NCBI GenBank assembly: GCA_947453965.1
Contig: CANGIQ010000008.1
Location: 44,334-108,333 of the forward strand
DNA: 64,000 bases
Direction: 5' to 3'
Source of the DNA: Comamonadaceae bacterium
GTDB lineage: Bacteria > Pseudomonadota > Gammaproteobacteria > Burkholderiales > Burkholderiaceae_C
This document shows positions 9,122-17,224 of this stretch, piece by piece; position 1 is the stretch's first letter; each line of letters starts with the position of its first letter. The notes below the pieces were generated by a model, which was not told the DNA's origin, did no database searches, and saw only the letters and a list, made by a program, of their open reading frames with translations. A program made the position numbers and the translations under genes.

Positions 9122-9133
9122 GGCGGTAGCGTG
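9122..9133 (+). promoter_or_regulatory. ops element (RfaH recruitment site)
   Basis: GGCGGTAGCGTG matches the E. coli ops sequence exactly. In that system it pauses RNA polymerase and recruits RfaH through the non-template strand. It lies 16 bp before the ATG of the EPS-type MarR gene, in the transcribed leader of the long 9.1-25.6 kb operon and on the correct strand. An RfaH homologue is encoded 6.2 kb upstream in the same window, which supports function. I saw no other copy when reading the window. Confidence 0.75.
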
Positions 9134-9148
9134 GACAAAATCCCTCAC

Positions 9149-9520
9149 ATGACCAGCCGCCGATCCCAGCTTCAGGAAGACACCTACTTTCGAATCTTAC
9201 GCATGCTGCAAGACAACCCCGATATGACCCAGCGCGAGATTGCAGAAAAGCTGGGTGTCAGCACCAGCGGGCTTAACTACTGCCTAAAAGCGTTGATCGA
9301 CAAGGGTTTGGTCAAGGCGCAGAACTTCAGCCTAAGCAAGAATAAGTTTGGGTACATCTACGTGCTTACGCCGCAGGGTTTGGCCGAAAAGGCGCAGCTG
9401 ACAGGGCGCTTTCTCAGCCGAAAGTTGCAAGAGTACGAAGCTCTTCGGGTTGAGATTGATGCATTAAGTGCCGAAGCTGATGCCAATAATTTCAAAGAAT
9501 ATAAGGGGGGTACCCTTTGA
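9149..9520 (+). CDS. MarR-family EPS-associated transcriptional regulator
   Basis: This 123-residue protein has a winged helix-turn-helix at about residues 10-75 ([40 protein letters not shown]) and a helical C-terminal extension. Length, motif and position match the MarR-type EPS-associated regulators found as first gene of exopolysaccharide or LPS operons. The ATG at 9149 is used because the upstream TTG extension would read through the ops element and lacks family similarity. Its stop overlaps the TTG start of ugd. It probably binds DNA as a dimer; the palindrome at 9052-9069 is a candidate site. Confidence 0.85.
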   Translation: MTSRRSQLQEDTYFRILRMLQDNPDMTQREIAEKLGVSTSGLNYCLKALIDKGLVKAQNFSLSKNKFGYIYVLTPQGLAEKAQLTGRFLSRKLQEYEALRVEIDALSAEADANNFKEYKGGTL

Positions 9521-10719
9521 AAATCGCTATCGCTGGCACCGGATATGTCGGATTATCTAACGCCATACTTCTCGCTCAGCACCATCAAGTGGTGGCGCTA
9601 GACATCGCGTCCGCCAAGGTCGACCAGATTAATAGCAAACAGTCTCCAATAGAAGACCCAGACGTTGAGTACTTTCTGCAGCATAAGCCCCTCAATCTGC
9701 ACGCCACCCTAGACAAACACGAAGCCTACCAAGGTGCAGACTACGTAATTATTGCCACCCCTACCGACTATGACCCCACGACCAACTACTTCAATACCAA
9801 AAGCATCGAAGCGGTCATTAATGATGTAATGGCCATTAATCCCCAGGCGGTCATGGTAATCAAGAGCACCGTACCGGTGGGTTACACCGCCAAAACTTCC
9901 CAAACCCTGGGCACGCGCAATCTACTGTTTAGTCCCGAGTTTTTGCGTGAAGGTAAGGCTCTTCATGACAACCTGCACCCCAGCCGGATTGTGGTTGGCG
10001 AGCAGAGCGAGCGCGCCAAAGCCTTTGCCAACTTGCTCGAACAAGGCGCCATAAAGCAAAAGGTGCCTGTGCTGCTCACTCAAAGTACCGAGGCAGAGGC
10101 TATCAAGCTCTTTGCCAACACATATTTGGCCATGCGCGTGGCCTACTTTAATGAGCTAGATACTTACGCAGCTACCCATGGCCTAGACACCCGGCAGATC
10201 ATTGACGGGGTGTGCCTAGACTCCCGTATTGGGAGTCACTATAACAACCCCAGCTTTGGTTATGGTGGCTACTGCTTGCCTAAAGACACCAAGCAGCTTT
10301 TGGCCAACTACCAAGACGTACCTCAAACGCTCATCCAAGCCATCGTCAGCGCCAACAGCACCCGCAAAGACTTTATCGCCCAAGAGGTGGTTCAGCGTGC
10401 TGAGACTCAAGTTCTACAGAGCGGCCATAACTATGCGAAGCCTGTTGTTGGCATTTATCGCCTTATTATGAAAGCCGGTAGCGATAACTATCGTGCGAGC
10501 GCTATACAAGGGGTGATGAAGCGAATTAAGGCCAAAGGCATCGAGGTTATTGTTTACGAACCTGTTTTAAATCAGGCTGATTTTTACCATTCCAAGGTGG
10601 TTAACGACCTTACTGCATTTAAGCAACAGGCCAGCGTCATCATCGCTAATAGGCTAACAGAGGCACTTAGCGATGTAGTAGGTAAGGTCTATACGCGTGA
10701 TCTTTTCGGTAACGATTAA
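9517..10719 (+). CDS. ugd: UDP-glucose 6-dehydrogenase
   Basis: This 400-residue protein has an N-terminal Rossmann motif ([10 protein letters not shown]), the central STVPVGYT segment and the catalytic-cysteine motif [18 protein letters not shown] (Cys 253), closely resembling E. coli Ugd. It oxidises UDP-glucose twice with NAD+ to UDP-glucuronate in the cytoplasm. The wlb genes next to it would call for a UDP-GlcNAc 6-dehydrogenase, but those (WbpA type) are usually longer, about 430 residues, so UDP-glucose is the more likely substrate. The start is a TTG overlapping the previous stop (TTGA), with AAGGGGGG just upstream. Confidence 0.88.
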   Translation: MKIAIAGTGYVGLSNAILLAQHHQVVALDIASAKVDQINSKQSPIEDPDVEYFLQHKPLNLHATLDKHEAYQGADYVIIATPTDYDPTTNYFNTKSIEAVINDVMAINPQAVMVIKSTVPVGYTAKTSQTLGTRNLLFSPEFLREGKALHDNLHPSRIVVGEQSERAKAFANLLEQGAIKQKVPVLLTQSTEAEAIKLFANTYLAMRVAYFNELDTYAATHGLDTRQIIDGVCLDSRIGSHYNNPSFGYGGYCLPKDTKQLLANYQDVPQTLIQAIVSANSTRKDFIAQEVVQRAETQVLQSGHNYAKPVVGIYRLIMKAGSDNYRASAIQGVMKRIKAKGIEVIVYEPVLNQADFYHSKVVNDLTAFKQQASVIIANRLTEALSDVVGKVYTRDLFGND

Positions 10720-10734
10720 ATTTAAGAGGGAAAA

Positions 10735-11796
10735 ATGCTGAAATTTGCATTGGTTGGTTGTGGTCGTATTGCCAAGCGTCACTCGGAATTGTTGGGGCTT
10801 GGCCAGATTGAGGGTGCGCAGTTAGTAGCGGCGTGTGATTTGTTGGAAGAAAAAGCCAGAAAAATCGGCGAGCAGTTTTCTGTGCCTTATTTCACAGACA
10901 TGCATCAGATGATGCAAAGTGAAAATATTGATGTTGTCGTTGTGCTAACGGAGAGCGGAAATCACGCTAAGAACGTGGTTGATCTAGCGCAATATGGCAA
11001 ACACATCGTAGTAGAAAAGCCAATGGCTTTAACGCTCGACGATGCCGACGCGATGATTCAAGCCTGTGACAAGACTGGCGCGAAGCTGTTTGTTGTCAAG
11101 CAAAATCGATTTAATGTTCCAGTTGTGAAGTTGCGTGAAGCGCTCGAGCAAGGGCGATTTGGAAAGTTGGTTCTGGGTACAGTCCGCGTACGCTGGTGTC
11201 GTCCCCAAGATTATTACGATCAAGCGCCATGGCGTGGAACTTGGGCAATGGATGGTGGAGTTTTGACAAACCAAGCAAGTCATCATGTCGATATGCTCGA
11301 ATGGATGATGGGCGACGTAGAAAGTGTATTCGCGAGGAGCGCAACGGCACTGGCGAATATTGAAGCAGAAGACACAGCGGTGGTCACACTCAAGTTCCGT
11401 AATGGTGCCCTCGGTGTGATTGAGGCCACAACGGCAACGCGCCCTAAGGACCTGGAGGGATCGATATCAGTGTTGGGCGAAGGTGGCACGGTGGAAATTG
11501 CTGGATTTGCTGTCAACAAGATGAAGACTTGGAATTTTGTAGAGGCTAAGCCCGGCGACGAGGACGTTATGGAAAAATACTCCGTCAATCCTCCAAGCGT
11601 ATACGGTTTTGGGCATCAAGCTTACTATGAATATGTCGTTGACTGTATCAGCAACAACGGTCCGCATCTTGTAGATGGCCTTGTCGGAAGAAAGAGTCTT
11701 GAATTAATTAATGCGATATATGAATCCGTCGAGACGGGTAAAGAAGTCTACTTGCGGTTCCGTCCAAAGCACTGCAAGCTCGGGGGCTCATTTTGA
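10735..11796 (+). CDS. wlbA: WlbA/WbpB-type UDP-GlcNAcA 3-dehydrogenase (Gfo/Idh/MocA family)
   Basis: This 353-residue oxidoreductase has an N-terminal nucleotide-binding domain (FALVGCGRIAKRHSELL) and the family motif VEKPMALTLDDADAMI. It then has a KQNRFNVPVVKLREAL segment and the TNQASHHVDMLEWMMGDVES region typical of WbpB/WlbA. These enzymes oxidise C3 of UDP-N-acetylglucosaminuronate using NAD+, with 2-oxoglutarate recycling the cofactor. This prepares for amination in the route to UDP-2,3-diacetamido-2,3-dideoxy-glucuronate. The next two genes are the expected acetyltransferase and aminotransferase, which makes the assignment firm. The stop overlaps the TTG start of wlbB. Confidence 0.88.
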   Translation: MLKFALVGCGRIAKRHSELLGLGQIEGAQLVAACDLLEEKARKIGEQFSVPYFTDMHQMMQSENIDVVVVLTESGNHAKNVVDLAQYGKHIVVEKPMALTLDDADAMIQACDKTGAKLFVVKQNRFNVPVVKLREALEQGRFGKLVLGTVRVRWCRPQDYYDQAPWRGTWAMDGGVLTNQASHHVDMLEWMMGDVESVFARSATALANIEAEDTAVVTLKFRNGALGVIEATTATRPKDLEGSISVLGEGGTVEIAGFAVNKMKTWNFVEAKPGDEDVMEKYSVNPPSVYGFGHQAYYEYVVDCISNNGPHLVDGLVGRKSLELINAIYESVETGKEVYLRFRPKHCKLGGSF

Positions 11797-12263
11797 ACCA
11801 ACCCAAAATCAAAGAGGCCCGGATTGTCAATGTCAAGTTTGGCGATGGCGTGACTGTTGTCAACCCAGTCAACCTTTATGGGTGTGCGATTGGCAGTAAC
11901 GTCTTTGTCGGACCTTTTGTTGAAATTCAAAAAGATGTGAATATCGGCGAACGCACCAAAATTCAGTCTCATTCCTTCATTTGTGAGTTGGTTGACATAG
12001 GAAAAGATTGCTTCGTCGGTCATGGTGTGATGTTTATTAATGACACCTTCGTTAAGGGCGGACCAGCAAGAGGAGATAAGTCGCTTTGGATGCAAACTAA
12101 AATCGGCGATAACGTTTCAATTGGGAGTAATGCCACCATTCTCCCAGTTACTGTATGCGCCAACGTTGTTATTGGTGCCGGCTCCGTAGTGACTAAAGAC
12201 ATAAAGGCCCCAGGAGTCTATGTCGGTAACCCAGCCAAGTTCATCAAGAAACTATCTGATTGA
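11793..12263 (+). CDS. wlbB: WlbB/WbpD-type UDP-amino-sugar N-acetyltransferase
   Basis: This 156-residue protein has the hexapeptide-repeat pattern of a left-handed beta-helix acyltransferase (GCAIGSNVFVGPFVEI, then IGDNVSIGSNATILP and VIGAGSVVTKDI) and ends in GNPAKFIKKL. WbpD/WlbB trimers acetylate the 3-amino group of UDP-2-acetamido-3-amino-2,3-dideoxyglucuronate using acetyl-CoA. The conserved HGVMFINDTF segment fits this subgroup. The start is TTG at 11793, overlapping the preceding TGA, with a GGGGG ribosome-site-like run about 8 bp upstream. Confidence 0.87.
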   Translation: MNQPKIKEARIVNVKFGDGVTVVNPVNLYGCAIGSNVFVGPFVEIQKDVNIGERTKIQSHSFICELVDIGKDCFVGHGVMFINDTFVKGGPARGDKSLWMQTKIGDNVSIGSNATILPVTVCANVVIGAGSVVTKDIKAPGVYVGNPAKFIKKLSD

Positions 12264-12274
12264 AAATCTAAACC

Positions 12275-13390
12275 ATGAATACTCAAATGCCTTTTGTTGA
12301 CCTTCACGCTCAATATCAAACTATAAAAGAAGAAATTGACTTCGTAATCAGTGATGTCATTCAAAAATCATTATTTGTTCGCGGACCGTACGTTGATAAG
12401 TTCGAGCAGATGTTTGCCGAAGCAATGGAACGCAAGCACTGTGTTTCCTGTGCTAATGGGACGGACTCCCTCTATATTGCGATGGTTGCTTTAGGCGTCA
12501 ATCCTGGTGACGAAGTGCTAGCGCCCGCGCATTCATGGATATCCACTACAGAAACCATAAGCCAAGCTGGGGGAAAAGTGGTTTTTTGCGATACGGACAA
12601 AGACACATTCACTATTGACCCCAAGAGCATTGAGGAAAAGATAACATCAAACACGGTAGGTATTATTCCGGTGCACCTTTATGGACAGCCGGCGGACATG
12701 GATGCAATTATGGCTATTGCCAAGAAGCATAATCTTTGGGTGTTGGAGGATTGCGCTCAAGCACATCTTGCCCGGTACAGAGGCAAGCTGGTGGGCACAT
12801 TTGGTGATGTAGCTTCCTTTTCATTTTACCCCGGGAAAAACTTAGGTGCTATGGGTGACGCAGGTGCTGTTATAACCAATGACCAAGCACTGGCCGAAAA
12901 GATGGCAATGTTTGCTCGTCATGGCGGCTTGCAAAAGGGTAGTCATGAGATCGAAGGTATCAATAGCAGATTAGACGGTATACAAGCTGCCATCCTTTCG
13001 GTCAAATTGCCCCACTTGCTCAAATGGACCGAGTTGCGTCAGGCAAAGGCGTTGCGTTATTCAGAATGCCTGTCTGAAATAAAGGGCATCAAGACGCCCT
13101 ACGTTGCGGCGGAGCGCGAGCATGTTTGGCATTTGTACGTGATACAACATGAACGGCGTGATGCGCTCAAAGATTTTCTCGCTCACAGAGGCATTGCGGC
13201 GGTGATCAATTACCCCGTGGCATTGCCGTTTTTACCTGCCTATAGACGCTATGGACACCAAGTCGAAGAATTCCCCAACGCGCATTTCGCCCAATCGCGA
13301 ATCTTATCGCTCCCGATTTATCCTGAAATGAGCGACGAACATGTTCAACATGTCGCGGCTGTGGTTGGACAGTTTGCGTATTCGCATTAA
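12275..13390 (+). CDS. wlbC: WlbC/WbpE-type sugar aminotransferase (DegT/DnrJ/EryC1 family)
   Basis: This 371-residue PLP enzyme has the fold-type I motifs of DegT aminotransferases: CANGTDSLYIAM, LEDCAQAHLARYRGKLVGTF, and the PLP-binding lysine in SFYPGKNLGAMGDAG (Lys 188). WbpE/WlbC uses glutamate to aminate C3 of the 3-keto uronic acid made by WlbA. Together wlbABC would yield UDP-2,3-diacetamido-2,3-dideoxy-glucuronate. No WbpI-type 2-epimerase is seen in the window, so the gluco form may be the sugar used, unless the epimerase lies elsewhere. It starts 11 bp after wlbB. Confidence 0.88.
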   Translation: MNTQMPFVDLHAQYQTIKEEIDFVISDVIQKSLFVRGPYVDKFEQMFAEAMERKHCVSCANGTDSLYIAMVALGVNPGDEVLAPAHSWISTTETISQAGGKVVFCDTDKDTFTIDPKSIEEKITSNTVGIIPVHLYGQPADMDAIMAIAKKHNLWVLEDCAQAHLARYRGKLVGTFGDVASFSFYPGKNLGAMGDAGAVITNDQALAEKMAMFARHGGLQKGSHEIEGINSRLDGIQAAILSVKLPHLLKWTELRQAKALRYSECLSEIKGIKTPYVAAEREHVWHLYVIQHERRDALKDFLAHRGIAAVINYPVALPFLPAYRRYGHQVEEFPNAHFAQSRILSLPIYPEMSDEHVQHVAAVVGQFAYSH

Positions 13391-13467
13391 GCAGCTAGCA
13401 ACGACCCGTGACGATCAAAAAACAGTTTAATAAAAATCAAGATCAAACGCAGATTTAACATAAGCTT

Positions 13468-14139
13468 ATGGATAAAAATCTCAATTTTGAATATATTTCA
13501 AATTCCGAAGAGTCAAGAAAATATTATTCTAAAGTGATCGATGAGTTGAATATAAATAGCGGGACATTGATAGATTTTGGTTGTGGTATGGGACAATTAT
13601 CAATCTTGGCAAGCAAGAGGGCGACGAATTGCAAGATTTTGGGAATCGATCTCAATCCACCGCAAACTGTAGAAATTTCGGGGAAATTGGAGTTTGTTCA
13701 GGGAGGATTAGAAGATTTGGATGCTATCCTTTGTAAAGAAAATGTCAGCTACTTAATTTTTTCAAACTGCATTCAATACTTAAATATAAATGAAGTAAAT
13801 AGAATTGTTGCGCGGCACATGTCAATCCAAAAGGTTTTTATATCTACAGCCTTTAGCAAATTTTATTGGATTCGCTTCATTCAAGCAATAAAAAAAATGC
13901 GCCTGCGAGAAATTATTCGCTATTTCTTGTTGTTATTAAAAAGTAGTCTTGTTCCGTATTTTTTATATGCAAATTCCGAAAGAGAGAAGCCCCCAAGTTT
14001 TCGTCAAATTAATGCGGGGATGGAAGCTGCCGGGCTGAGCCTTGTTAATGCATTTTATGCTGATATTTGGGGTGATAAATATCCTTGGATTGGGAACCGT
14101 AATATTTTGAACTGTTATTTGTTTACAAGAAAGAATTAA
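13468..14139 (+). CDS. Class I SAM-dependent methyltransferase
   Basis: This 223-residue protein has the Rossmann SAM-binding motif LIDFGCGMGQLSILA at about residues 33-47, followed by ILGIDLNPP, as in class I methyltransferases. The acceptor is unknown; its place between the wlb genes and a FkbM-family gene suggests methylation of a sugar residue of the polysaccharide. The C-terminal half (IRYFLLLLKSSLVPYFLYAN) may lie at the membrane. Base composition is strikingly AT-rich compared with wlbC upstream, which points to recent acquisition of this part of the island. Confidence 0.75.
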   Translation: MDKNLNFEYISNSEESRKYYSKVIDELNINSGTLIDFGCGMGQLSILASKRATNCKILGIDLNPPQTVEISGKLEFVQGGLEDLDAILCKENVSYLIFSNCIQYLNINEVNRIVARHMSIQKVFISTAFSKFYWIRFIQAIKKMRLREIIRYFLLLLKSSLVPYFLYANSEREKPPSFRQINAGMEAAGLSLVNAFYADIWGDKYPWIGNRNILNCYLFTRKN

Positions 14140-14348
14140 ACGCTTTCAACAAATTTCTGAATGCGAAGGCTATGTTAGATTGCATGATAAATAGTTAATG
14201 ATGAGAGCGATTGGTGCTTACACAAGGGTTTGTGGATAAAGCCATCAATGTTACGTCCGTGTTAAATGGGTGGTAATGTGTCCGACTTAATAAAGAAAAC
14301 TCTAAATTGAATGCTCTATTAATTTAAATATATGAAACAGGAGAAATT

Positions 14349-15236
14349 ATGAGACGAACGCTTCTAAAACGAATCGTTTACAATGACCCACTTGAAAACT
14401 TCATTAAAGGAATTGTTCGGCATTACCTAAATAAAAAATCCAATCAACTCATTAAAAAGCGAGGCTATCCGATTGCTGTTTTTGGCAATGATTGGATTGG
14501 CAGTAGCATTTTTATGAGTGGAATTTATGAAGAGCATTTAATTGAAGATTTGTTCTGCGTTGTAAATGAAGTTGGTTTTAATTTATCTAAAGCAACAATT
14601 GTTGATATTGGTGCAAATATTGGGAATCACTCAATTCAATTTTCTCGAAAATTTAAAAAAGTGTTTTCATTTGAGCCAAATCCGAGGGTGTATGAAATTC
14701 TTGTTTCTAACACAAAGCGGATTTCCAATATAGAAACATATAATCTTGGAATCGGTCGCAATAGTGCTGTACTTAAGCTAAAAGAGAATTGGATGAACAT
14801 GGGCGGTAGTAGCGCGACGATGAATGTCGTTTCAGATTCAATTGTTGATATTGAAATTAGTACCCTTGACAGTATGGTTAATTTGTTGGGTAAAGTTGAT
14901 GTCATCAAGATTGATGTAGAGGGTATGGAGCTCGATGTTCTGCTTGGTGCGACCGAAATAATATCTAAGAATCACCCTATAATTTGCCTTGAGCAAGATA
15001 TAAGTGAATTTAAGAATGAATTTAACGAGACTGCATCACTCGATTTTCTTAGATCACTAGGTTACAGATTTTATGTCCAAAAGACCTATGAACAGTTGCC
15101 TTGGTTGGTCCTTAGATTAAAGAATATTTTCGAAATTGTCTTCGGCTGTAGATCACAAAGGGAAATTTTGGAATTTGATAGGCTTCCTAAAAAAACCTAT
15201 TCGATGATTTTTGCAATACATTGCACTAGCTTATGA
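14349..15236 (+). CDS. FkbM-family methyltransferase
   Basis: This 295-residue protein carries the FkbM signatures: VDIGANIGNHSIQFSRKF (SAM binding, about residues 82-99), SFEPNPRVYEIL, and DVIKIDVEGMELDVLLGA near residue 190. FkbM-type enzymes mostly O-methylate sugars or polyketides; in surface-polysaccharide loci they are thought to methylate glycan hydroxyls. The gene is AT-rich and is preceded by a 209-bp AT-rich gap in which I see no gene and only a weak AGGAGAAA ribosome site directly before the ATG. The exact acceptor is unknown. Confidence 0.82.
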   Translation: MRRTLLKRIVYNDPLENFIKGIVRHYLNKKSNQLIKKRGYPIAVFGNDWIGSSIFMSGIYEEHLIEDLFCVVNEVGFNLSKATIVDIGANIGNHSIQFSRKFKKVFSFEPNPRVYEILVSNTKRISNIETYNLGIGRNSAVLKLKENWMNMGGSSATMNVVSDSIVDIEISTLDSMVNLLGKVDVIKIDVEGMELDVLLGATEIISKNHPIICLEQDISEFKNEFNETASLDFLRSLGYRFYVQKTYEQLPWLVLRLKNIFEIVFGCRSQREILEFDRLPKKTYSMIFAIHCTSL

Positions 15237-15278
15237 ATTAAAAATTTTATTTTTAATAAAAATACGCACAGGATAATA

Positions 15279-16250
15279 ATGTTACACGTTTCAATCGTTT
15301 GGCACGTTGAGCCGGGATTGCGCTTTGAGCCTAATCTGATTGTCGATGATGAGAATATTTCTTGTCTTTTTGATCTCATCAAGGCGACGCCAGAAATTCG
15401 GCATACTTTAATGATTCAGGCAGATGACTCAGTTCTAAGCGCGACCGGAAAACGTGCGTATCTTTTTGAGCGGTTTAGTTCAGAGTTGCGCGAATTGACG
15501 GCAGACGGGCATGAAATCGGCTGGCATTTTCACCCTATTGAAATCCATGAGGGGCGATGGCAACAAAGTTTGGATCAGCTCCGAATTTGTGCTGCTGCTG
15601 AACAGGCTTTTAATGACATCAATTTTGCTTTTCCGATTGCGGTATGCAGCACGGGTTGGTGCTATGGTAGCAATGAGCTGACTGCGACCTATCGTAGATT
15701 GGGCTTGCGGGTCGACTGTTCGGCCCTGCCAGGACTCTTTAACCCAGGAGTGGATGTTGCTGATCGGTATGGAAATATTGGCCGTGTAAACCATCATGAT
15801 TGGCGTCAATCACCATTGCGTCCGTTCAAACCTGGCTACGAGAACTATCAGTTAGAGTCCCCCGCTCAAGATGGTTCGCTTGTGCAATTCCCGGCTTTGA
15901 CGACGCGAGACAATTTGGTTTCGCTCAATGAGAGCGTGCATTGGTACTCACCAGCCTATTGTGGCGTCAAACGTGCTCTGACTGAGGGGCGTGATGTTTA
16001 TCTACAGTTGTATTCACATTCGTTCAACATGAGAAGGCCGGATCAGCGGATGCATTTTTATCGTCATATCAAGCTCCTAAATACTTTAGCAGCTGAAACT
16101 GGGAGCGCACTCAATTTTGGCACGGTAAGTTCGGTTATTAGCGCTTGGTCGCGTACTACAAATTGTATCGACTTATTATCTTACGTTGAGCAAGAAGCTC
16201 TATGGGTAAAATTGGGTAAACGCATAATGCACAAGGCTGGATTCATCTAA
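15279..16250 (+). CDS. Polysaccharide deacetylase-like protein (NodB/CE4-related fold)
   Basis: This 323-residue protein starts with a WHVEP segment, then VDDENISCLFDLI, then GHEIGWHFHPIEIHEG at about residues 76-91 and YSHSFNMRRPDQRMHFYRHI near the C-terminus. Acidic pair, H-x-HP motif and late His motif resemble the metal-binding arrangement of NodB-type polysaccharide deacetylases, though the classical TFDDG motif is altered. There is no signal peptide, so it would act in the cytoplasm, perhaps on lipid-linked repeats. It overlaps the C5-epimerase-like gene by one base (TAATG), so the two are probably made together. Function as a deacetylase is likely but not certain. Confidence 0.6.
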   Translation: MLHVSIVWHVEPGLRFEPNLIVDDENISCLFDLIKATPEIRHTLMIQADDSVLSATGKRAYLFERFSSELRELTADGHEIGWHFHPIEIHEGRWQQSLDQLRICAAAEQAFNDINFAFPIAVCSTGWCYGSNELTATYRRLGLRVDCSALPGLFNPGVDVADRYGNIGRVNHHDWRQSPLRPFKPGYENYQLESPAQDGSLVQFPALTTRDNLVSLNESVHWYSPAYCGVKRALTEGRDVYLQLYSHSFNMRRPDQRMHFYRHIKLLNTLAAETGSALNFGTVSSVISAWSRTTNCIDLLSYVEQEALWVKLGKRIMHKAGFI

Positions 16251-17224
16251 TGCAACGTAGTTATCCAGTCGACATCTCAGATTTTTATGACTCAGCTAAC
16301 CAAGGGTATTGCGAATTTGACAATAAACATGTGCCGCTGATTGATTACGATCGCGTATTTGGACTATGGGGGCAAATTTCTGGGAGTCGTTTTGGGAAGC
16401 AATACAATACGGTTGCGATTGCGCAATATGGATTGGCTGCCATCGCAAAATTGAATCAGGTGACATGCGACGAGGATAACGATCGATTACGTGAGCAAAT
16501 CTATTCTTGCGCGGATTGGTTGTGCTCTAATTATGCAGAGTCAGTTTATGGTATTTACTGGCCATATAAATTTGACTTCCCTCCCTATCGCCTAGAAAGT
16601 GGATTTACTTCGTGCATGTCACAGGGGTTTGCACTTTCGCTGCTTTTGAGAGCCCATCAGATTTTTGGCGAAGAACGATTTCTTGAGGTGGCTATTCGAG
16701 CGCGTGATTTCTTCAAAAATAATGCAGTTGGTGACGATCCGGTCAATTTTGTACGTAAGTTCGGACATCTGGTATGGTTTGAAGAATATCCGTCCCACCT
16801 ACCGAGCCGTGTCCTGAATGGGTATCTTTTTGCTGTCATCAGCCTGCATGATTCCTTGTCGTATTTAGAAGACACGGTGATTGCCGGAATCGTTGCAGAG
16901 GCCGTTAAAAAACTCCCGTTGGTGATAAAAATGTACGACTTAGGGTATTGGAGTAAATATGATTTCCTGCCTGGACGAACCGCAACCTTGACCTATCATC
17001 GAATACACCTTCTTCAATTACAGTATTTTTGTGCCCAATTTGAAAGTCACGGCTTAGCACCGCTCTTGGAGCGATGGTCGCGTGGCGCCGCTTCTCGATA
17101 TTACCGGTTTCTGTACCATCTGAAATCTACAAATCCATACGTGAAATTCGGCTCTTTGGTCCACGCGTTAAAGCTGCGCTACAAAAAGCACCTTAGATCC
17201 GAATCTATTCACTTGCATATTTAA
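16250..17224 (+). CDS. D-glucuronyl C5-epimerase-like protein
   Basis: This 324-residue protein resembles the C-terminal catalytic domain of heparosan/heparan glucuronyl C5-epimerases. It shows ESGFTSCMSQGFALSLLLRA (residues ~119-138), then FLEVAIRARDFF, then VWFEEYPSHLPSRVLNGYLF and AVISLHD, matching the SQG-x-x-SLL-RA and LNG-x-F-x-x-x-x-L-x-D patterns of the family. Such enzymes invert C5 of a uronic acid within a polymer, for example glucuronate to iduronate; a bacterial example is known from Bermanella. There is no signal peptide. TAATG overlaps join it to the deacetylase-like gene upstream and a glycosyltransferase downstream. The substrate could be glucuronate (Ugd) or the wlb diacetamido uronic acid. 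Confidence 0.7.
   Translation: MQRSYPVDISDFYDSANQGYCEFDNKHVPLIDYDRVFGLWGQISGSRFGKQYNTVAIAQYGLAAIAKLNQVTCDEDNDRLREQIYSCADWLCSNYAESVYGIYWPYKFDFPPYRLESGFTSCMSQGFALSLLLRAHQIFGEERFLEVAIRARDFFKNNAVGDDPVNFVRKFGHLVWFEEYPSHLPSRVLNGYLFAVISLHDSLSYLEDTVIAGIVAEAVKKLPLVIKMYDLGYWSKYDFLPGRTATLTYHRIHLLQLQYFCAQFESHGLAPLLERWSRGAASRYYRFLYHLKSTNPYVKFGSLVHALKLRYKKHLRSESIHLHI

Noticed and set aside
14800..14820. Second ops-like site (GGCGGTAGTAGCG)
   Set aside because: It lies inside the FkbM-family coding region and lacks the GCGTG end of the ops consensus.
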